This document shows positions 45,958 to 55,680 of a stretch of DNA of 64,000 bases, one piece after another. Below the pieces are notes generated by a model. That model was not told the DNA's origin, searched no databases, and was given only the letters and a program-made list of their open reading frames with translations. Each line of letters opens with the position of its first letter. The stretch's first letter is position 1. The DNA is from Malania oleifera (taxonomy: Eukaryota; Streptophyta; Magnoliopsida; Santalales; Ximeniaceae). The position numbers and the translations under genes were made by a program. The DNA is taken from assembly GCF_029873635.1 (NCBI RefSeq), contig NC_080422.1, forward strand, positions 7,037,764-7,101,763, in the 5' to 3' direction.

Positions 45958-46949
45958 TCCCATTTAAATTAAATCTATCTCATTATTTTATTTTTATTTT
46001 TTTTTCTTTCTAGATTTTTAAATTAAATCTATCTCATTATTTTATTTTTATTTTTATTTTATTTTTTTTCTTTCTAGATTCTTACTTTGTTTCCTTAAAC
46101 AAATTTAAATAATCCTCAATCTTTGAAATTCTAAATTCATTGGATACTTGACTCATGGGCTACTTGAAAAGTATCTTCTATTTACCTTTTGATTAAACAA
46201 AATTTAAATTCACCTCCTTAATATTTCTATTGCAAACCTGAATTAAATTTTGACTCTATACTATCCTTAGAAAGGGATCTAAAGACTCAAGGTTGACTTA
46301 TGAGGATATGAAAAGATTGAATATTTGCTTTAAGTGCAAGGAAAACATGAAAGAACAACATGCACAAGAGAACTATAACTTTTCATAGAACCTTAGGATA
46401 ACTAGTTTTCCCTAAGGACCTCACCGTTAAAGAAACCCTAGGATTTCTAAGCATTTGAACCCTAGGGTAACCTCCAGAATTCTTTCAGTTGCTCTCAGAT
46501 CCATGCACATTAAACCATAAAGGAATCATAGAGAACTAAGAGTAAACTCTAATGTGTGCACCTTCCAAAATGCACGAAATTCTAATTAAAATATTCTAGT
46601 GTTGTGAATGGTGGCTCATTTCTTTAAAGAACTAATTTACACAAGGAAAAAAACATAATGCAGCATTCTTGGAGAAAAACTGTCGATGGTTCACTGTGGC
46701 TTTTCTGAAACTATAGACTGTTTCAAGAAATCCCAGGAAACCGTTGATGGACTTCTGCTTTCGAGCTGCGAGACAAAATCAAAAATTCCAATTTGCTTAG
46801 TGTATTTTACTCCACTATGCATCCTATACCCTGCCAACCTTACAACACCTAGCCTACCCATTCATACTCTCTTCGTAATCCATACCTATATTTTGGTAAA
46901 AATCATTCCTAAAGTCTACAGAATCTAAAACCTAGGCTCTGATACCAAC
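45958..46949 (-). other. Internal region of the non-coding LTR element
   Basis: About 1 kb between the two LTRs with no recognisable gag or pol motif on either strand. The only feature is the primer site at its right end. The 80-residue frame at 46686-46928 has no domain. Confidence 0.55.
46937..46948 (-). other. Primer binding site, initiator Met tRNA type
   Basis: Minus strand TGGTATCAGAGC, two bases from the end of the right-hand LTR, fixes the minus orientation of the element. Confidence 0.75.
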
Positions 46950-47010
46950 TGTGATAACCCAAAAATTTTGCTCTAATACCAACTGTGATAACCCGAATTT
47001 TTGCTCTAAT
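46941..47010. repeat. Tandem 34-bp repeat of LTR end plus primer-site-like sequence
   Basis: GCTCTRATACCAAC followed by TGTGATAACCC and AAATTTTT occurs about two and a half times in a row. Both LTRs (also 43798-43860) carry the extra internal copy, so the unit was captured into the LTR before this element inserted. Confidence 0.7.
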
Positions 47011-48460
47011 AGCAACTATAGTGACCCTAAAATTTTATACAGCAGAAGACCTCCAATATATTTACCAGAGTACTAAACACCTTTTATCATAACAATATCT
47101 CCAATATCAAATTTAATACATCCTTAGGAAATTTCAAGATAAACCCAAAATAACAAAATTAACATTTAATCTAAACCACTCTTTCTAATCCCACCCAAGC
47201 TTCCACTGTGCTACTCTGATTTCAGTTAAACACCTCAGGGTATCTAAAATGTATGAAAATAATTGGGTGAAACACTTTTCAATAAGACGGAATAGATTAT
47301 TATCAATGTGTGGTTAAAATAAGTTTTTTTGTAAGCCAAAATACATCCATTAATTTATCTTTAAATAAAAATGACATTTGTAAAATGTAACTTACACCTA
47401 TATAGTAAAAATAAGATTTATTTTTTTTAGATAACAACTCCGGCTCAATAATAGTCTCAATTACATAAATCTACAAATATGTATAAAAAACCTCTCATTT
47501 TGAACTAAAGACATGTTTAACCCCCATGACGGGTTATGCGGTCCGAAAACATGACTTAGCATTGGTTGCCGACCAAAGTTAAGTCAAAAGTTTATATTTG
47601 TAAGATCAGTGTGCCTACCACATCCTCATCCGGAAACAGGTGGGTACAACCCTTCTCAGGCCAAACTGACTATCCACTGCCAACACTTTCACAACAGTGT
47701 AGCTGCACTAATTCTTCTCTGTAGTTACGGTACCGAGCATCTACTGGTCCATTAAGGTTCTTAGAACATATAATGAAATTTACATAATATAACAACATCA
47801 TAACTTCATCATTTTCTCAACATATAATTCGTCATAAATCTCATCAATATTCCAAATCAAATACATCTCAAATATAACACCGTAAAATTCCAATTTGCTC
47901 AATTAGACAACAAAATTAAATAAACTCATGTTACACAATTTATTCAATAATTATAATTTTCACAAAATTGACTACGAAATTTTCAAAAAATATATATATA
48001 ATCGGTAAATTTAATTAAAATGCGGGTATGAACAACTCCCCATTTTTAGATTTAATTCTTAAAACATTTAAATACCCAAATATGATTAAATTCCTGCAAT
48101 TTAATTTAAATCCAATTTTTTTCCAAAAACCTAGGCATATAGAAATTATTAAATTTACGTAATCAATTAAAATCAGACATATTTTTAAATAAAATATAAA
48201 CATAGAGATAATTAATTTCACATACTCAATTTAAATTGGGCACATTCTAAATAACATAAATCTAATTAAATTCACATATTCAAATTTAATCGGGGATATT
48301 TTAAAATAGACCTGGCATATTCTAGTCCACTTACCTCAACCCTGAAGTGGTGCCTACGATGTCCAAATGATGAAATTTCTCTACTCAAAACGTTGAGGAG
48401 TGGAGTTAGGACCCAAAAATGATGTTCGTTTTTAAATTTGGCTTAGAGGAGCAGAGAAAA

Positions 48461-48463
<3 letters not shown>

Positions 48464-48500
<37 letters not shown>
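48464..48500. repeat. (GA)n microsatellite
   Basis: About 18 GA units in the right-hand LTR of the non-coding element. Confidence 0.95.
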
Positions 48501-48503
<3 letters not shown>

Positions 48504-48527
48504 AGCTTCAGGATCCTTTATACATAT

Positions 48528-50811
48528 TGTTAGAATTGGTATAATCTCAAAAAGGGGGTGAATTGAGTTTTAAAACCTCTTGACTAATTTAAACATTTAC
48601 GTTGATTCACCACATATCATATATCATTTTCACATGTATATGTAAATTAGTAAAACGATAAATGCAGATATACACGTTGAACATATCTCATTTAAATAGA
48701 GGTGTGCATGTAAATAATTATAACGATAAATGAAAGCATACACATGCAGAAGTTAAAGTGCAGTAATTAAATGAGATAAGGAGAGAGAGACACACATTAT
48801 TTGTTATCGAGATTCATCCGAATCAGCCAACGTCCCCGCCTTGGGCATACCCCTCAAGGATTCCACTAACCCTGCTCGCTTAAATAGGCGGAGCAAAAGT
48901 CGTTACAACATCTCCTTATGGGGCGAGATAAACCCCAACTCAATTATAAGACTGAACCCAACTTGTCTCCTTTATGGGGCAAAGACTCCCTAGTTTAATT
49001 TTTCGGGCTGAACAGAACCAGTCTCACTTACGGGGCTGAGAATGCTCAGTTCAATTTACGGGTTGAACCCAATCAGTACATGAAAAAATGTTTTTGTACA
49101 TAAAACATACTTCTAAAAATATAAGCAGAGATGTACACATTAAGCTCTAATATGCACTCTAATATGATATGAGTTATGCTCAATAGAGAAAGGATGTTTT
49201 ATCAAAACAATATTTTCAATCTTTGAGAAATGATGTGTATGATAAAATACTCAAAGATATAACCCTAATAAAATATTCTCCCAAAAGTATTTTTCAATGA
49301 ATAACTGGAGATCCTAGGATTCTGCATTCAACTAATTTTTGCACAAATAAAATATACGTGAATATATATATATGATAAATATGTTCTCTAATGAAAATTT
49401 TTGCAAATAAAAATATTTGGAGAATTTAGGAGTTAAGTTCAAAGATATTTGTGCGATGAATACTATATGAGCATTTGAATCTTGCATTAGAGGTGCAAAG
49501 ATTCAAAGGCTATGAAAAGTTTTTCCCACAAAATATTTATCAAAGAAATAATATGGGAAGAACTCTAAACCTACTCTCAAAAATAATTTTCAAACTAAAA
49601 ATTCAAGAGTAAATGATTTTGAAAAATGAAATGCTCAAACAAAATAAAATGCTCTCTTTCAAAATATTTTTCAAAGAGTGGTAAAGAGAGTTTAAGAGAG
49701 TATAAAATTTGCCCCATAAATATTTTTGCAATGAAAAAGTAGCTCGAGAAACTTTGATTAACTAAAAAATTTGAGAGAAAAAAATTGCTATTCAAAGTTG
49801 CTAACTAAGCAAATGAAAGGGGTATATATAGACTCTAGGAAATTTATGACTGTTGGGGATACGCTCGCCATTTTAGAAAAGATTAAGTGAAAAATTAATG
49901 ATGATTAACAATTAAAAAAAAAGCCAACCTGAGAGGTTCGGTCGACCACTTTTATAAGTTCAGTCGACTGTGACAATTTTGAACTAAGGATTTTTTCGAC
50001 CATCTCAGGGCAATTTTGAACCTTTCGTGGGTTCGGTTAACTAAGGTAAAAGGTTGGTTGACCATCTTTGAGATTCGGTTGACCAAGGCCAATTTGAACT
50101 ACAAGGTTTGGTCAACCAAGTAATTGGGGTGTCATAAGTTAATGGTTCGGTCAACCGAGGACAGTGCGTTCAATTCAATATAGTCGACCGAGTGAAATCA
50201 ACACGTTGACTTCTGACTTGTTCGGTCGACCGAAGTGTTTATAAGGCAAATTGGTCGGTTAACCGAGACTTAATCAAACTTTTGACTTTCTGGCCTACAG
50301 AGTGTTCGATCGACTGTAGTGATTTAAACCTTATTGGGTCGGTCGACTAGAGCCATTTAATTAACCCAAAAACTCCAACGTCGGTCAACCTTCGTTTTTG
50401 CTCTAAATTTGACTCTAAATTATTTTTAAACCTTTTGTATGATTTTAGTCTTTTAGAAAAAGGATTTTCTTAGAAAATGTTAAGTGCCCTAAGCAGATTA
50501 TTTGGTTCCCTATGGTCAAACTACGGTCATCTGAGCATTCAACTCATATCATGCAAGGTGTATGCATTATTACAGACCAAATATGAAAACTAAATGCATT
50601 TACAATTACAATTAAATGTCTTCTTTATCTTCTTTTTAAATCTTTTGACTTCATGGAATGCTTCTGATCGTATAGGTTTTAAGTCCTGCAAACTTCCATC
50701 TCCATTTCCTTATGTGTGTGTTAACTTAATGAACTTGTGCACATGCTAAAAATACACATAAGAAACATGTACTTTGTCAGCATCAAAACAGGGATTGGAC
50801 TCAAAAAGTCA

Positions 50812-50814
<3 letters not shown>
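48528..50814 (-). mobile_element. Copia-type solo LTR, second copy, minus strand
   Basis: Starts TGTTAGAATTGGTATAATC and ends AAAAAGTCAATA, the last bases being a one-base change from CAACA. Flanks are CATAT (48523-48527) and TATAT (50815-50819), a 5-bp duplication with one transition. Same family as 38038-40208 in reverse orientation, with the TATA box on the minus strand at 49823-49830. More decayed than the other copy. Confidence 0.8.
49933..50400 (-). repeat. Decayed GGTCGACC palindrome array, second copia LTR
   Basis: About 14 motif copies. Beside GGTCGACC there are GGTCAACC, GGTTGACC and GGTTAACC forms, the products expected from C-to-T change at the central CpG on one or both strands. 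The array starts about 105 bp from the minus-strand TATA box at 49823-49830. Confidence 0.8.
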
Positions 50815-50845
<31 letters not shown>

Positions 50846-50937
50846 ATATTATTATATTATATTATATTATATTATTATTTAATTAATTAATTACTTTTTT
50901 TTACACTTCCATGCATATTATTTTTAGGGTCATTACA

Positions 50938-51833
50938 TATTTAATATCTGTTACAATTACAATTACAATAATATTTTTCTAATAATTCCTCAACAAAGAC
51001 TTTCAAGACCATTTTTACAAAATTATGCAAACTGAAAGCAACTTATTTCCACTTTTTATAAACCCTAAACGAACCTTTGCTTGCCAATCTTACATTTGTT
51101 TTTGTTAATTGGGTTTTAGTGACACTATCCAAAAGTTTGAATAGAGCCCACTGCAACTACAACCCATCAGGCAATCATCTAAAAAGAAGCAAATAATAAT
51201 TAATTAACACATATACTCTTATATATAACTTATTTTATGCGCCACGGGTCTTTGATGATACGAACCCATGTGACAGGCCCTCAATGGATACAGTAGTATG
51301 GGCCCATAATGCTCTATCAAGTGACAGCCTACCACATGGACTCGTATCATCATGAGCCCGTGACACTAAGTATTTTCTTATATATATATATATATATATA
51401 TATTTTTTAAAAATAGGTTTTGGTTGGCTCTAGTGGGAAAAAAAAAAAAAAAGGTGATTCTAAATGGCCTCAATTTGTGGGTTTAGGTGATATTGGTCAA
51501 GGACACAGCAGCATTTGGAGTGCTGATTTTTTAAAATATAAATAAATTAATTAATAAGCATTTGGAATTAAAAAAAATTAAAATAACAATTAAAAAAAAG
51601 AGTTTGGTATCAGGTTGTCATTGGCACTACTTAGAGCACTATTATTTTATTTATCATGGTCATTGACTGCAACCCCTTCATTAAAAAGAAAAAAGAAATC
51701 TAGTAATTTATTTTTATTTAATTTATTTGTATAAGTAACCAATTTTTTTTATTTGTGTAATTAATTAAATTATTTTCTTTGATTTTTTTTTCAAAGTGTT
51801 ATAAAATAGTTAATAATTAAAGATCTATATGTA
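50938..51833. other. AT-rich spacer
   Basis: No gene. Contains the foldback repeat at 51243-51362, a TA microsatellite (about 51380-51401) and A runs. Confidence 0.5.
51243..51362. repeat. Foldback/inverted repeat of about 120 bp
   Basis: Left arm CACGGGTCTTTGATGATACG onward to CCATGTG (51243-51272) pairs with the right arm CACATGGACTCGTATCATCA onward to CCCGTG (51333-51362), with about 26 of 30 positions matching. The loop contains ATGGGCCCAT. Possibly a miniature foldback element; no target duplication was recognised. Confidence 0.65.
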
Positions 51834-52165
51834 AGGCAAAAGACACTAACCTCGTCAGATTTAACAAAAAAATACAATGACCTCCCCTAAGGTTTCAAAA
51901 TTTCTAAGGACCTCACCTGAAATTTCAAGAATTTCAAAAATCTCTCTTGAGATTTTTCAAAAAGATACAAACATTTCCTTATTTATTTATTTATTTTTTT
52001 TTTTTACAAAAGGATAAGTTTTTTTTAAGTGAGGTTTGTGCAAATCTTAGGAAATGTTTGTAACATTTTTGAAACCTCATAGAAGATTTGTGATATTTTT
52101 GAAATCTCTTAAAAGATCTTTATCTTTTTGTCAAACCTTAATGGAGGTCAGTGTCTTTTGCCCTC
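51834..52165. mobile_element. MITE with 19-bp terminal inverted repeats
   Basis: Ends are GGCAAAAGACACTAACCTC (51835-51853) and its inverted counterpart GAGGTCAGTGTCTTTTGCC (52144-52162), with one mismatch. The arms extend inward as a degenerate long inverted repeat (GAGATTTTT, GGTTT and AAATGTTTGT motifs). Flanks share the 7 bp ATATGTA (51827-51833 and 52166-52172), with partial match extending to 9 bp. 332 bp, non-coding. A 7-9 bp duplication fits hAT- or Mutator-type MITEs. Confidence 0.75.
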
Positions 52166-53240
52166 ATATGTATTTAATAATTATTTATTAATTGTGAGTT
52201 AGTTATAGATATTTATGTGATAAATACAAATAATTAATGTAAAGTGCTATAAAATATTTTGTAAAATTTATGAAATAAAAAAAGAAACAAAAATGCACAA
52301 GTTTGTATTAGACTGTTAATAGTATCTTAATTAAATAATAAAAAAATTAATATTTGGCACACTTACTATTTTCAAGCATGATATTCTTGAGCAATAAGTA
52401 GTGCGACGGTATAGATTTTTTTTTCTTCATCATTACTTATTTGATTAATACTATTTTAAAGTTATTAAATTAAACTACTTAATCACGTCACACTCTAAGA
52501 AATCAATCAAATACTTAAATTTTGGACAATTATAGGGATTATTAACTCAAAAAATACACGTAAGTTGAAAACTACTCTAAAAAAACCACTGATTATTAAA
52601 GTGTGACATGACTAGACAATTAAATCTATTAATTTATTTTCTTTTTGATAATCCTCCGTCACCAAATGAAAGAAGTTCTTTAATTTGGTATTAAATTTTC
52701 TAACAATGGAAATATTTCTAATATAAATGTTCATTTTTTATTGTTGGCACCTATTGTGGCAACTCGACTCAAAAATGGCCAGGTCAGCACGCCACCTCAC
52801 CACCCACCCACTGAGATATTTAGGTCACAGCACAGCCAGGCTGTGACCCTAAACCCTGTCTACAGTAGAGACAGAGCCCCCTTCGCGTCCATACCTGAGT
52901 GATTAAATTAGGGTTTAAGGATGCAGATTTTCAGGGGCCAGGTCCTCCCCAACGTGTGCATTGCACGTCTCCTCCATTTTAATTTTTTTAATTTACCCGC
53001 AATGAGGTTCACACGTGCAATTAATTAATTAATTAATTATGCGGAAAAAAGGATCCTCTGTTAACGAATTTCTGCCATTTTTTTTGTTTATTTGTTTATT
53101 TGCAGTGCTTGAATAAAATTGATTTGAGAGGTGAGTTGACTTGTGTGGAATTGAGGGAGACTTCTCGAAACTCACTATGAGTTGGACAGAGCCGACTCAA
53201 TCAAGTCAAGTCTGCGGTGACTTCGAAGAGTACAATCCTC
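52166..53240. other. Spacer, no gene
   Basis: AT-rich to 52740. 52750-52990 is more GC-rich (a CAGCACAGCCAGGCTGTG inverted repeat near 52830), without recognisable coding sequence. Then AT-rich again. Confidence 0.45.
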
Positions 53241-53242
53241 GT

Positions 53243-53814
53243 GAAGTTTTGGATCAAGTTGATATTTACTCATGTATATCAAACTCACCTATGGACTCCT
53301 CCGGTCCTAACAAGTGGTATTAGAACCGACGATTCGTAACTCTGAGTGAGCTACATGGTAAAAAGTTGAGAGAGACGGGAAACTAATTCTCCTGACATGC
53401 TAACAGTTGGAGGACCAAGTGTGTGGCTGAAGCCAATAAGGATCATCTAGGCTGGGGATGGATCCGAATAGGGTCAAGACGTGAGAGGTAAGATTGATTC
53501 GAAAGCACGTGGAATGCAATCTGACACATGTAAGATGCCAGTAGTAAGGCCCACTTGAGCAACTATTGAAGAATTGAGCTTACTCCCAGTAGAGAGACGA
53601 TTTTCGTTCAAGGGGGAGTAATTGGAACTTACAAGTGAGGGGGAGATTGTTAAAAATTCCACTTGTGAGCGTGTCCCACATTAGAAAATTAGAGTGGATG
53701 ATGGGAGCTTATATACATGGTTGGACCCAAGACCCAATAAGCTTGAGCTTTTGGGTTAAGTTGGTGTTCACCCATGTGTATCAAATCCACCCATAGGCTC
53801 CTCCGGTCCTAACA
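53243..53814 (+). mobile_element. TRIM-like short LTR retroelement
   Basis: 3' LTR 53648-53814 (167 bp) starts TGTTAAAAATTCCACTTGTG and ends CTCCGGTCCTAACA. The last about 70 bp match 53243-53312, which also ends CTCCGGTCCTAACA and is followed by AGTGGTATTAGAACC, a primer-site-like sequence. A GTGAGGGGGAGAT polypurine tract precedes the 3' LTR. The internal part is about 335 bp with no coding. The 5' part of the left LTR is unlike the right one, so it is replaced or truncated. No 5S-like promoter was seen, so it is not assigned to Cassandra. Confidence 0.75.
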
Positions 53815-55426
53815 TATATGCACTCTGAGCTTCTCTTTTGTGTTCATATTACATTCCTCATGTCTCTATTTATAGGGCTGATATTTAAATCACAATTAAA
53901 TATATTAAATTACAAATGGGAGGTTTCATCTATCAAGATAAAATCAAGATAAATAGAGAGATAAATGGATCGCGTTTCCAACTCAGCTCTACCTCCTGGC
54001 TATCTCTTGGCTCCAACTACAACAAATACCACACACCATCTTTATATCATATATGTGAAGAAACATAAGCTACATTTTTAATCACAAAAAACTTAAATTT
54101 AGCACTACAATTTTTTCACAATGGATCATTCTCGTGATTCGATCGATACTTTCAGACCTAATTAATTTAAGTAAACTACAAAACGTGACATCACTATTTT
54201 AAAAATCTTTGTAAGAATGGGTATTCATTTTTTATTTTTTGAAAAGTGTGAAGACCACTTTTCCAATGAATTGCTCCAAAGAAATGAAAAGCCAAATAAC
54301 ATGGAAGCATGGTCAAAGGAAAGATAGTGTGGATTGAAAACATGTAGTAGACATGTACACTTATTTTAAAGGTATTAGGGCTATCTGATATAATATAATT
54401 ATGTTAAATAAATAAATATTTATCTTCATTTTTACCATTTAAATGTGTTGACCAAATCCTATGGAGATGAGTTGGGCAATTTTGGTCTGTCCATTTGTCC
54501 TCATTCTTACCATCCTTTTTTTTTTTTTTTTTAATTTTTCATTTTTTTCATATATATTATGTTTAGTTTACGAAATGAAATAGAGTAAAAAAGAGAATGA
54601 AATATATATTTAAAATTAAATCAATAAATTTGAATTTATTTCACACGACTTTGTTATATTTCTAAGCAATAAACGTGTATATTGTTTAGTATCCTTGTTG
54701 TTTTTTGTTTTTTATTTCTATTTTCGTTCGGTGAAAAGCATATTATAAAAAATGTGTTAATTTATATTGCCAACTTTTTGTTTCTATTATCGGTGTTGTA
54801 CTGTGGAACTGAAAACCAAATTTTATGGTTTTCAATTATTTTGGCAACTTGTTGCCAAAAAGTTTAATATCTAGAGATAGTTGTTTTGGATTAATGATTC
54901 ATTTCATATAATTTTAAACTAAAATTAAAATAAGATGATCAGTTAAATTTTAATAAAATTGAAATAAAAATATACATAAATTTTAAAAATAATAATGAAG
55001 TCACATTTTTACTATTTTTCAATTGCCATATCCAATAATTTTTTTTATTGTAAAGTAAATTTTGATTAAATAAAATAATTTTAATATTTTTTTATTTTTA
55101 GAATAGTTATTTTTTAATGTGTATATTTCAGTTTTATAATTTTAATCATATATTTGTAATATTATTTGACTTAAAGACAAAAATGAGCATTTTAAAATAA
55201 GTTTTAAATTCATATTAGTTTTATAAATATTAACCAAACAAATTAGTGATTTTTAATTTTTAATGTTTGTTTCTGATTTTTCGTTTTTTATAATTTTTGA
55301 CAGTGATATCAGACGATCCTTAAAATAATCTAGTGTTGTAGCCATGATTTTTCAATTATCATTGTAACCTTCCTAAACCACCCAATATTTATATAAATGT
55401 CGAACTACTCTTACTCTAATACATGC
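53815..55426. other. AT-rich spacer
   Basis: Homopolymer-rich; a run of about 18 T at 54514-54531. No gene or repeat identified. Confidence 0.5.
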
Positions 55427-55440
55427 AAACATATAAAATT

Positions 55441-55666
55441 CCCCAGGGCGCAGCTCAGGTGGTTGAGCGGATTTCGGGTGTGCGCTTCATGGCGTCAGAG
55501 TTTCCTCCCCACCCGGGTTCGATTCAGCGCCTGAGCTCCTGATTTAACCTCCCTGTGGTGTGTGAGGCCATTCTACAGGACGTGGGAATAGTCACTGGCC
55601 GGTGCGACGGACCGTAAAACGGACGTCGTTGACGGTAGGTGGACACCCAGACGTAATCCAAAAAAA
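55441..55666 (+). mobile_element. tRNA-derived SINE
   Basis: Flanked by a perfect 14-bp duplication AAACATATAAAATT (55427-55440 and 55667-55680). The head is tRNA-like, with a box A region GCTCAGGTGGTTGAGCGG (about 55453-55470) and box B GGGTTCGATTC (55515-55525), the spacing expected for an internal Pol III promoter. The tRNA-unrelated body ends in a poly(A) stretch. About 226 bp. The perfect duplication suggests a fairly recent insertion. Confidence 0.9.
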
Positions 55667-55680
55667 AAACATATAAAATT

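Larger units (their letters stand above)
43798..50937 (-). mobile_element. Non-coding LTR retrotransposon (LARD-like), subfamily B relative
   Basis: Two LTR copies in minus orientation (46950-50937 as 5' LTR, 43798-45957 as 3' LTR) surround about 1 kb with no coding frame. A primer site TGGTATCAGAGC lies on the minus strand at 46937-46948, two bases from the 5' LTR. Flanks CATTT (43793-43797) and TATTT (50938-50942) fit a 5-bp duplication with one change. Without the nested solo LTR it is about 4.8 kb. It would need proteins from another element. The 3' LTR carries extra T/C-rich sequence at about 45190-45780 and lacks about 100 bp present in the other copy. Confidence 0.65.
46950..50937 (-). 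repeat. 5' LTR of the non-coding element, split by a copia solo LTR
   Basis: Starts TGTGATAACCCAAAA and ends TTTTTAGGGTCATTACA. Interrupted at 48528-50814; about 1.7 kb without it. Contains a GA microsatellite (48464-48500) and a minus-strand ATGTATAAAGG TATA-like sequence next to the insertion. Confidence 0.65.

Noticed and set aside
53648..53814. Cassandra-type TRIM with 5S rRNA promoter
   Set aside because: LTR is short and TRIM-like, but I see no 5S-like internal control region.
55453..55525. Possible functional tRNA gene
   Set aside because: Box A and box B are present, but no complete cloverleaf follows, the unit continues into a body with poly(A), and it is bounded by a 14-bp target duplication: a SINE.
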